A stretch of DNA of 6,288 nucleotides from Puniceicoccales bacterium (lineage in GTDB: Bacteria > Verrucomicrobiota > Verrucomicrobiia > Opitutales > UBA953), in NCBI GenBank assembly GCA_031279675.1, contig JAITIB010000072.1, positions 1 to 6,288 on the forward strand, written 5' to 3'. How positions within the stretch are numbered: the stretch's first letter is position 1; every line of letters starts with the position of its first letter. The position numbers and the translations under genes are program-made. Below the pieces are notes generated by a model. That model ran no database searches. It was not told the DNA's origin and saw only the letters and a program-made list of their open reading frames with translations. This document shows positions 1 to 6,049 of the stretch, piece by piece.

Positions 1-103
1 CCAAACAAAAACCACCCCCCAAAACCCGCCTTTTTAATTTTGGCCCCCCCCCGCCCCCCCCCCTGGGGGTTTATTGCCCCCCCCCCCCCCCCCCCCCCCC
101 CCT
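1..103. other. Low-complexity contig-end artefact (poly-C)
   Basis: This stretch is almost entirely C runs broken by short A/T patches, ending in an unbroken run of 26 C at 77-102. Normal high-GC coding sequence begins abruptly at about 103. Together with the G run at the other end of the window, this fits dark-cycle poly-G read tails from two-colour sequencing, seen as poly-C on the reverse strand, or generally poor terminal sequence. An apparent TTG start at 74 followed by nine proline codons lies inside it and should not be believed. No promoter or ribosome binding site can be read here. Confidence 0.82.
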
Positions 104-2200
104 AATCGCGGGCTAACCAAACTCTCCAAACCAACGCTCTTCGCTGCCGCAGCCTTGTTCGCGGGCACGTGCGGGCTTGAGGCGGAACGTTACCTATGGA
201 ATGCCACGAGTGGATTGTGGAGTGCCGCCGCGTCGTGGACTCCCGCAGGGGCGGGTTGGGGCGCCGGCGATTCCAACCACGCGTATTTTTACGCCACCAG
301 CGGCGGACTTCGCACGGTGACGATTGATACGGATGTTTACATCACCAACGAGCACACGACGGGCTCGGCGGATCTTTACGACTATGGCCTTTCCCTCAAT
401 ACCAGCCAGGCATGGACATTTGCAGGGGCGGGCGCGATCAAGGGTGACGGTGTCATCCGGGTGCGCGCGAATAGCACGGTTCGCTTTGAGGGGACGGGCT
501 CGTATGGGAACACAGGGGGTATGTTTTTCGATTACAGCGTCTCAAATAATTCCAAATTTTATTTCGGCAAAACAGGCGGCGCCGTGGCCGTTTCCGCGGG
601 GTCCGATTTGATTTTTAACAATACCAGCGGTTCTTACTCGATCGAGGTTTACACGGAGGCCGACGGGCAGTTTGGCTTTGACGCCTTGACCGGCAAAGGG
701 GTTGTCGCCGACTTTAACTCGGGGAATGCGACGGGTTCGAGCCGCTGGATTCGTTTCCAGCTCATGGGGACGGAGCAAAGCTTTGCGGGCTTGAGTTCGG
801 GCAACCCTGCCGGTCCCGGCACCGTTGGCAGTGGCGCCCTTCAAAGCGTTCACTCCACTGATGTGGCAGGAGACTCCACGCTTGTCATCAACACGGAAGC
901 CGGGAAGTCGTATGTTTTCAACGGATTCCTGCGCGACAACAACAACACGGCTGCCACCGCGTCACTGACGTCAAAACTTAACATTGTGAAAAAAGGCGGG
1001 GGCACCCAGGTGTTTGTCGCCCCGTATTCTTCCTCCACGATTGCCGGGTTTGCTTACACGGGGACGACCAGCGTCGAGGCCGGCGTGCTGGAGTTCCGCG
1101 AGATTTTGGCGACAAACTCCCAGAATGTCATCAACAGCGCGACGACGGTGAGCGGGTCGGGGACGCTCCGGTTTGCCAGCCCTGATGCCATTCCCGAAAT
1201 CCAGAGCTCCATGGTGCTTCAGAATGGCGGCACGGTGGAATATGCCAACGGGGCTGCTGTCACGGCCTCGGGAAATGTTTCCGGGACGGGGAGCTTGGTA
1301 AAAAGCGGCGCCGGGGACGTGTTGTTCAAAAGCAACACGGTGGCGTTGGGCTCCAGCTCGCTCATCGATGTCCGGCAGGGGACGTTCAATGCGAATGTTC
1401 TTGGGCAGTCCGCCGGGGACTGGTCCGGGAACCGTGCCCGGCTCAATGTCGGCGCGTTGAGTGTGTTTGATTTTGGCGGGGGTGATGTGACCGTGGGCGC
1501 GCTCAGCGGAGCGGGCACCGTGGCCACCGGGGGAAATGTTTTGAGGATTGTCGCCACGGGCAATGATCCCGCGTCCACCTTCAGCGGTGGCGTCACCGGT
1601 GCCGGGACGGTCGTCAAGGAGGGCGTCGGCACACAGTATTTTGGCGGGACAACCGCGGCGGTGTCCGGCGCCTTCGAAGTGCATGAGGGAGCGGTGATTT
1701 TGGCCAATGCCAGCCTGGTGGTTTCCGGTGGCGTCACGGTGGACAACGGCGGCGCCTTTGGTGGCGTCGGGACGTTTGCCGGTTCCTTGGCGATTGATGG
1801 CGGCACGCTGGTTGTTGGCGCTGATGGCGGTGGCGGCACGCTGCGCATCGACGCGGCGGGGCCGGTGGAATTGATAGGCACCACGCTGCTGTTCAACTTG
1901 GGCGCGGCGGAGACCGTGCTCAATTTTGCCGGCGCGACTGTGACCGGGGATGTGGCGCTCACGGCAATTGTGAACGGCTGGGTGGATGGCGGGCGCCTGT
2001 CGATCGTCGGGGTGAACGGGAGCCTGTCCGTTGATCAGTGGACCGTTCAAGGTGAGCCCGGGCTGCGGTTCGTCGACAAGGGATACGGGGAGTATGGGCT
2101 TGCGATGATTCCCGAGCCCTCGGCCTGCGCGTTGTTCGGTGGCGCCGGCGTGCTGGCGCTGGCGTTGTTGCGCCGGCGGTTGCGCCGGAACGCGGGATGA
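104..2200 (+). CDS. PEP-CTERM surface protein with autotransporter-type beta-strand repeats (5' end missing)
   Basis: This is a secreted, probably cell-envelope protein. The frame is open from the artefactual poly-C run, so the true start codon is not visible; the first trustworthy codon is at about 104. A signal peptide core (LFAAAALFAG, nucleotides 137-166) follows a lysine-containing n-region, with likely cleavage after LEA at about 184. The body is rich in Gly, Ala, Val, Thr and Ser. Repeats of the autotransporter-associated beta-strand type lie near 977-1096 (LNIVKKGGGTQ...VEAGVLEF), 1264-1392 (GTGSLVKSGAGDVLF), 1580-1702 (GAGTVVKEGVGTQYF) and 1720-1855, which should stack as a right-handed beta-helix. 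The C-terminus is a PEP-CTERM signal: PEP at 2111-2119, a hydrophobic helix, then RRRLRR. In this family that signal directs recognition and processing by an exosortase. No outer-membrane autotransporter barrel is present. Ligand and exact role cannot be told; adhesion or matrix roles are only an inference. Two hairpins lie at and after the stop codon. Confidence 0.87.
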   Translation, partial: NRGLTKLSKPTLFAAAALFAGTCGLEAERYLWNATSGLWSAAASWTPAGAGWGAGDSNHAYFYATSGGLRTVTIDTDVYITNEHTTGSADLYDYGLSLNTSQAWTFAGAGAIKGDGVIRVRANSTVRFEGTGSYGNTGGMFFDYSVSNNSKFYFGKTGGAVAVSAGSDLIFNNTSGSYSIEVYTEADGQFGFDALTGKGVVADFNSGNATGSSRWIRFQLMGTEQSFAGLSSGNPAGPGTVGSGALQSVHSTDVAGDSTLVINTEAGKSYVFNGFLRDNNNTAATASLTSKLNIVKKGGGTQVFVAPYSSSTIAGFAYTGTTSVEAGVLEFREILATNSQNVINSATTVSGSGTLRFASPDAIPEIQSSMVLQNGGTVEYANGAAVTASGNVSGTGSLVKSGAGDVLFKSNTVALGSSSLIDVRQGTFNANVLGQSAGDWSGNRARLNVGALSVFDFGGGDVTVGALSGAGTVATGGNVLRIVATGNDPASTFSGGVTGAGTVVKEGVGTQYFGGTTAAVSGAFEVHEGAVILANASLVVSGGVTVDNGGAFGGVGTFAGSLAIDGGTLVVGADGGGGTLRIDAAGPVELIGTTLLFNLGAAETVLNFAGATVTGDVALTAIVNGWVDGGRLSIVGVNGSLSVDQWTVQGEPGLRFVDKGYGEYGLAMIPEPSACALFGGAGVLALALLRRRLRRNAG

Positions 2201-2215
2201 GTTTCCCGCGGTTCC
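2187..2215 (+). repeat. Inverted repeat / hairpin spanning the stop codon of the PEP-CTERM gene
   Basis: CGCGGGA (2191-2197) pairs perfectly with TCCCGCG (2204-2210) around a 6-nt loop that contains most of the TGA stop codon. With one bulged G at 2211 the stem extends by four more pairs (GGAA 2187-2190 with TTCC 2212-2215). The hairpin lies just before a second hairpin with a T tract and may protect the mRNA 3' end or assist termination. It has no T tract of its own, so it is not called a terminator by itself. Confidence 0.5.
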
Positions 2216-2229
2216 ATGCGTATTGCGGG

Positions 2230-2259
2230 GCACGGGTGGAGACACCCGTGCTTTGTTTT
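2230..2259 (+). terminator. Probable intrinsic terminator after the PEP-CTERM gene
   Basis: A perfect 9-bp stem, GCACGGGTG (2230-2238) with CACCCGTGC (2243-2251), is closed by a GAGA loop of the GNRA type. It is followed immediately by TTTGTTTT (2252-2259). It begins 30 bases after the stop codon at 2200, a normal position for a Rho-independent terminator. Its presence argues that the ABC permease downstream is transcribed separately and that its frame should not be extended back to the ATG at 2197. The same palindrome could also be a copy of a dispersed repeat. Confidence 0.72.
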
Positions 2260-2319
2260 GCCGGTGCGGAGGGAGAAGAGGCTTGGCTATTTCCCGGGAA
2301 TGTTTTTCAACGCGCGCCC

Positions 2320-3084
2320 ATGCGTCTTTTGCGGATACTTTTTTTTCACGAACTGCGGTCGCTGGCCTTTGCCGCGCCGACATGTGTCGCTGCCGTTGTG
2401 TTTCTTTCCCTGATGGGTTGGATTTACCATCTGGCGCTTGCCGATGCGGTCGGGGTGTCCCATGCCGACACGCCTGTGCAGACGTATTTCAGGGCGTTCG
2501 CGGTGCCGTTGCTTTTCATTGTGCCGCTTTTGACGATGCGCAGCTTTGCGGAGGAGCGGCGCCTGGGGACGCTCGGGGCGTTGTTCTCGACACCGGTGCA
2601 CGCGGCGCAGGTGGTGGTGGCGAAGTTTGCCGCGGTTTACGCGTTTTATCTTTTGCTGTGGGCGGGCGCGTTGTTGTTTCCGTTGGTGGCGTGGGGGATG
2701 CTTGGGGGGCTTTACGGGGATGAGCGCCTGCTGTCGTTGCCGTCGTTGCTGGGGGGGGCGGTGTTTGTCTCGGTGAGCGGGTTGTTGTATGTGGCGGCGG
2801 GGATTTTTGCGAGCGCGTTGACGCGGAGCACGCTGGTGGCGGCGTTGCTGACTTTTTGCGCGTTGTTTGTCCTGGTGGTGTTCGGGCGGGTGTTGCAGCA
2901 GGTGCCCACGGGCGGGTATGCGTCGGTGGAGCGTTTGCTGGCGTCGGCGGAGTATCTGGACACGTTCCACCATCTGGATGTGTTTTTGAGGGGGATTGTG
3001 GACACGCGCCCGTTGTTCCTCTTTGGCTCGGGGGCGCTGGCGATGCTGGGTTTGGCGACGCTTGCGGTGGGGGCGCGGGTGTAG
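2320..3084 (+). CDS. ABC-2 type transporter permease, GldF-like
   Basis: This is an integral inner-membrane subunit of an ABC transporter of the type that pairs with GldG-like proteins. From ATG 2320 it is 254 residues, the usual size for GldF-type permeases (about 240-260). Six hydrophobic segments lie near residues 15-40, 57-73, 101-130, 140-165, 170-190 and 231-250. The N-terminus (FFHELRSLAFAAPTCVAAVV) matches the family pattern of a short cytoplasmic helix, then Glu-Leu, a proline and TM1. The coupling segment after TM2, MRSFAEERRLGTLGALFSTP (residues 73-92), is the most diagnostic motif, and FHHLDVFLRGIVDTR (216-230) is the conserved stretch before the last helix. The frame is open back to 2197, but that extension would run through the terminator hairpin and adds an uncharacteristic 41 residues, so 2320 is preferred despite no clear ribosome binding site. 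The GldG-like gene follows 39 bases downstream. No ATPase gene is adjacent. Substrate is unknown; in Bacteroidota GldF is linked to gliding, but relatives occur in non-gliding bacteria. A run of eight G at 2751-2758 sits inside the frame. Confidence 0.85.
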   Translation: MRLLRILFFHELRSLAFAAPTCVAAVVFLSLMGWIYHLALADAVGVSHADTPVQTYFRAFAVPLLFIVPLLTMRSFAEERRLGTLGALFSTPVHAAQVVVAKFAAVYAFYLLLWAGALLFPLVAWGMLGGLYGDERLLSLPSLLGGAVFVSVSGLLYVAAGIFASALTRSTLVAALLTFCALFVLVVFGRVLQQVPTGGYASVERLLASAEYLDTFHHLDVFLRGIVDTRPLFLFGSGALAMLGLATLAVGARV

Positions 3085-3123
3085 GGCGGGGGAACGAATG
3101 TTTTTTTTGGCAATTTTTTCTCA

Positions 3124-4698
3124 ATGACTCACAGGTTTGATGATTTCAAGGTGGCGCGGCGCTGGAATGCGCTCAACCGGTTTTTGCAAATTGTGCTGAG
3201 CATTTCGCTCGTGCTCTTGCTGAACGCTCTGGCGTCGCGCTCGGGTGTGCACTGGCGCTGGCATGTCGGGGCGGCGGACCATCGCCTGCTTGCCATCGAG
3301 ACCGTGAAGTCCCTTGAGATGGTGGCGCGCCGCGCGCCGCAGGGGGGCTCGGAGCCGTGGGTGCGCGTTTACAACGTGCTTGCGGATTCGGGCGCGGGGG
3401 TGGACGAGGCGCAGGCGGGCGGGGCGGCCTATTTGCGCAAACAGCTTGAGCCGATGCTGGATGACTTTTTGTTCGCCGCGCAAAAGACCGCGCCCGCGGG
3501 GTGGTTGAGCGTGGAGCGTGTGGACCGGATGCGCAACGCGGGGGCGCGCGCGGACTTGCTCAGCCAGAATCCGGGGCTGGAGTTGAGCGATGCGGTGGCG
3601 CTTGTGATCGTGTGCAAGGACAAGCGTTTTGGGAAGGAGCCGCGCCGCAAGCTCATCAGCACTTATGACATTTGCCGGTATCGTGAAAACGGGGAACCGG
3701 ATGCGTTCCGGGGCGAGGAGGCGCTCGTGAGCGCGCTGTTGGACGTGACCAGCGAGACGCCGCAAATTGTTTATCTCACGAGCGGGCATGGCGAGATGAG
3801 CACCGCGGACATGGGCGAACGCGGGCTCTCGTCCCTGGAGTTGAAATTGCGCGCGCGCAACATCCCGACCCTCCCGCTTGACCTGGCCAGGGTCAATGAG
3901 GTGCCGACCAACGCGAGCCTTGTCCTCATTGCCGCGCCCCGGCAGGCGTTCACGCCGGCGGAGGTTGACAAACTGCGCCGTTACATGCGCGAGCGCAACG
4001 GACGGCTTGTCGCGCTCATTGACCCGGGCGCCTCTCCGGGGCTTGAGGACTTGTTTTACGACTGGGGCGTTTTTGTGGACAACGCGCGCGCATGGGACGC
4101 CAGCCCGGATGCCGCCGACACCAAGGGCAATTTGCTCGTGCGCATCTCCGGCGTGTCGCACGGCCTGACGAAACTGCTCGCGGGGCATGGGCAGCTGGCG
4201 TTGGGGCGTGCCCGCGCGGTGTTTCCCGACCCCGGCAGCCCGCCCGATGACACGCTGCACGTGACGCAGCTCGCCGGCACCACGCCTGATCCCAAGCTCT
4301 CCTGGGGCGAGCGCGACCACGCCACGATGCCCTACCGGAACAATCCCGAGCGGGGGGACCTCCCGCCGCCCGTGGGAGTCGTCACCGTCGCCGAGCGCGC
4401 CGCCGGTTTGCGCATGAATCTGAAACTTCCCGGCGGACGCATGTTGGTCGCGGGCTCGGGGGCGATGGCGGGCAACGCCCTGATTGACAGCAACAACAAC
4501 GCGTTTTTCCTCCTGAACACCATCAACTGGATGCTGGATCGGGAGCAATTGCTGAACATCCCCCCACGCCCCCTCCCGGACTACAAGCTCGACGCGACGT
4601 GGCCCGACCTGAAGCGCGTCGCGTGGCGCTTTGCGCTCATTCCCGCCGTGGTCGCCCTGCTCGGCCTGTGCGTCTATTTCTGGCGGCACAACACATGA
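3124..4698 (+). CDS. GldG-like ABC transporter auxiliary protein
   Basis: This membrane-anchored protein is the partner of the permease just upstream. Its 524 residues are in the range of the GldG family, whose central part is the ABC-type uncharacterised transport (ABC_transp_aux) domain. One TM helix lies near residues 17-37 and one near 501-519, leaving a large domain probably on the periplasmic side. Family landmarks in order: an N-terminal region leading to WVRVYNVL (79-86); FRGEEALVSALLDVTS (195-210); the strand-turn VYLTSGHGE (216-224) with the characteristic GHGE; an Asn-Ala-Ser-Leu-Val-Leu-Ile strand followed by TPAEVDKLRRYM and LVALIDPG (263-302); and near the end RMLVAGSGAMAGN (439-451) followed by NNNAFFLLNTINWMLDRE (457-474). 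The start at 3124 gives the expected short basic N-terminus; no strong ribosome binding site precedes it. A nine-codon frame at 3098-3127 ends in an ATGA overlap with this start. Wobble use changes inside the gene, G-ending codons dominating early and C-ending codons late. What the transporter moves is unknown. Confidence 0.87.
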   Translation: MTHRFDDFKVARRWNALNRFLQIVLSISLVLLLNALASRSGVHWRWHVGAADHRLLAIETVKSLEMVARRAPQGGSEPWVRVYNVLADSGAGVDEAQAGGAAYLRKQLEPMLDDFLFAAQKTAPAGWLSVERVDRMRNAGARADLLSQNPGLELSDAVALVIVCKDKRFGKEPRRKLISTYDICRYRENGEPDAFRGEEALVSALLDVTSETPQIVYLTSGHGEMSTADMGERGLSSLELKLRARNIPTLPLDLARVNEVPTNASLVLIAAPRQAFTPAEVDKLRRYMRERNGRLVALIDPGASPGLEDLFYDWGVFVDNARAWDASPDAADTKGNLLVRISGVSHGLTKLLAGHGQLALGRARAVFPDPGSPPDDTLHVTQLAGTTPDPKLSWGERDHATMPYRNNPERGDLPPPVGVVTVAERAAGLRMNLKLPGGRMLVAGSGAMAGNALIDSNNNAFFLLNTINWMLDREQLLNIPPRPLPDYKLDATWPDLKRVAWRFALIPAVVALLGLCVYFWRHNT

Positions 4699-4767
4699 CG
4701 CAATGGCGCGCTCATGGGACGCACGCGAGCATTTCATCCTTTCGCCACAGCCGGTTTTGCTTATTTT

Positions 4768-4772
4768 GGAGG
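4768..4772 (+). promoter_or_regulatory. Ribosome binding site of the DAHP synthase gene
   Basis: GGAGG lies four bases before ATG 4777. It is the only strong Shine-Dalgarno match before a large gene in this window. It decides the start: the in-frame ATG at 4714 would add 21 residues (reading through FATAGFAYFGGC) that are not part of the enzyme family. The spacing is slightly short but workable. No convincing -35/-10 pair is seen in the 78-base gap after the GldG-like gene. Confidence 0.7.
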
Positions 4773-4776
4773 CTGT

Positions 4777-5823
4777 ATGGTTCCAACGCAAAATCTCAGG
4801 GTGCGCGAAACGGTGCGCTTGCTTTCGCCACGGCAGCTCAAGGCGGCGCTGCCCGTTTCCGAGCGTGCCAACGAGACCGTCGCCACCGGACGCGACGAAG
4901 TCCGTGCCATTCTTGACGGGCTGGACACGCGCATGCTCGTCGTCGTCGGCCCGTGCTCCATTCACGACCCGAGTTCCGCCTTGGAATACGCCCGGAGGCT
5001 GGCGGCGCTGCGCGAACACCTCAAGGACAGGCTTTGCATCGTCATGCGCGTTTACTTTGAGAAACCCCGCACCCGGCTTGGCTGGAAAGGACTGATCAAC
5101 GACCCATTCCTCAACGGAACCTGCGACATCGAGACCGGCCTGAGGACTGCCCGCGAGTTGCTGTGCGAAATCAACACGCTCGGGCTGCCCTCGGCCACGG
5201 AATTCCTCGACCCCTACGTGCCCCAATACCTTGACGATCTCGTGACATGGGCCGCCGTCGGCGCGCGCACCACCGAGTCGCAAACACACCGCGAAATGGC
5301 CAGCGCGCTCTCCATGCCCGTCGGCTTCAAGAACGCCACGGACGGCTCCTTGCAAGTCGCCATGGACGCAATGCTCGCCGCGCAATCCCCCCACAGCTTC
5401 CTCGGCGTGGACGAGGACGGCTTCACGGCGGTCATCCGTTCCATGGGCGTGACACACGGGCATGTGGTTTTGCGCGGCGGCAAAGACCACCCCAACTACG
5501 AACCGGAATTTGTGGACGCGGCGGCCTCCGCCCTGCGCGCCGCGGGCTTGCGCGAACTGCTGATGGTGGACTGCAGCCATGCCAACTCGGGGAAAAACCA
5601 CGAGAACCAGGTCCCCATCTTCCGCAACCTCATCGCGCAACGCGCCAACGGCGGCAGAGCGCTTGCAAGCCTCATGCTTGAGAGCCACCTGCACGCGGGG
5701 AGCCAGACTCTGGGGAAAAACCCGCAAGAACTGCGTTACGGCGTCTCCATCACAGACGCGTGCATCGACTGGGCCACGACCGAAATGCTCCTCATGGAGG
5801 CTGCCGCAAACATCCGGCACTGA
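4777..5823 (+). CDS. aroF: 3-deoxy-7-phosphoheptulonate (DAHP) synthase, class I AroF/G/H type
   Basis: This cytoplasmic enzyme condenses phosphoenolpyruvate and erythrose 4-phosphate to DAHP, the first step of the shikimate pathway to aromatic amino acids. The 348 residues match the E. coli isozymes (about 350), with residue numbers running about one behind AroG. Visible signatures: VVVGPCSIHD (55-64) with metal-ligand Cys60; MRVYFEKPRT (90-99) with Arg91 and Lys96; GWKGLINDP (102-110) with Lys104; GARTTESQTHREMAS (162-176) with Arg164; GFKNATDG (183-190) with Lys185; LRGGK (232-236) with Arg233; VDCSHANSGK (264-273) with His267; LMLESHLHAGSQ (299-310) with Glu301; YGVSITDACIDW (321-332) with Asp327. 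All expected substrate and metal residues are present, so the enzyme should be active. Gly210 in HSFLGVD, and the AroF-like stretch TESQTHREMASALSMP, point to the tyrosine-regulated rather than phenylalanine-regulated form, which is why this symbol is used; the effector is an inference. No other aromatic pathway genes are nearby. C-ending codons dominate, unlike the upstream permease. Confidence 0.96.
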   Translation: MVPTQNLRVRETVRLLSPRQLKAALPVSERANETVATGRDEVRAILDGLDTRMLVVVGPCSIHDPSSALEYARRLAALREHLKDRLCIVMRVYFEKPRTRLGWKGLINDPFLNGTCDIETGLRTARELLCEINTLGLPSATEFLDPYVPQYLDDLVTWAAVGARTTESQTHREMASALSMPVGFKNATDGSLQVAMDAMLAAQSPHSFLGVDEDGFTAVIRSMGVTHGHVVLRGGKDHPNYEPEFVDAAASALRAAGLRELLMVDCSHANSGKNHENQVPIFRNLIAQRANGGRALASLMLESHLHAGSQTLGKNPQELRYGVSITDACIDWATTEMLLMEAAANIRH

Positions 5824-5851
5824 TCTTACAACGCATTCCGTAGAGGGTGAA

Positions 5852-6049
5852 GTGCTAAAAGAGCTGGAAGAGACATGGTGGACTGAAAAATACAAGTTCA
5901 CTTGCTACCGCAATCGGGCGGATGTTCTGATGTGCATCCTTTATGAACGATCAAATGGAACGAAAGTGGCCGATTTTAGTTTGGAGAGGGGAGAATCCTT
6001 TCGTTACGGCGACTTTGAGGTTACTTTGCGCCCAATGAAAGAGGAATGA
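5852..6049 (+). CDS. Small hypothetical protein, 65 residues
   Basis: I do not recognise this protein. The frame is read from GTG 5852, preceded by GAGGG at 5843-5847 (four-base spacing), and ends with TGA at 6049. The product is charged, with aromatic residues near the N-terminus (EETWWTEKYKFTCYRNRAD) and alternating hydrophobic positions further on (SFRYGDFEVTLRP) that suggest a small beta-rich fold; no signal peptide or membrane segment is seen. It lies 28 bases after the DAHP synthase stop, in DNA of clearly lower GC. Its stop overlaps the ATG of the next frame (ATGA at 6046-6049), the arrangement expected of translationally coupled genes. The frame is open upstream into the DAHP synthase gene, so length alone is weak evidence; the ribosome site, the overlap and the protein-like composition are the support. 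It could also be chance or a remnant. Confidence 0.42.
   Translation: MLKELEETWWTEKYKFTCYRNRADVLMCILYERSNGTKVADFSLERGESFRYGDFEVTLRPMKEE

Noticed and set aside
74..103. Poly-proline N-terminus of the PEP-CTERM protein
   Set aside because: It is encoded by the artefactual C run; the n-region and true start are lost.
2197..2319. N-terminal extension of the permease to ATG 2197, overlapping the PEP-CTERM stop
   Set aside because: The extension is encoded by the hairpin and terminator region, is not like GldF N-termini, and ATG 2320 gives the family length.
971..2383. A 470-codon - strand frame opposite the PEP-CTERM gene
   Set aside because: The + strand has a signal peptide, repeats and a sorting signal in one frame. 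The antisense product has shadow composition and crosses the terminator hairpins.
4714..4776. N-terminal extension of the DAHP synthase to ATG 4714
   Set aside because: GGAGG before ATG 4777 and the family length favour the shorter form.
3121..5901. A 926-codon open frame on the - strand opposite the GldG-like and DAHP synthase genes
   Set aside because: Both + strand genes are clear family members. The antisense translation is a low-information mix rich in Arg, His, Gln, Val and Ala with no recognisable domain, as expected opposite GC-rich genes.
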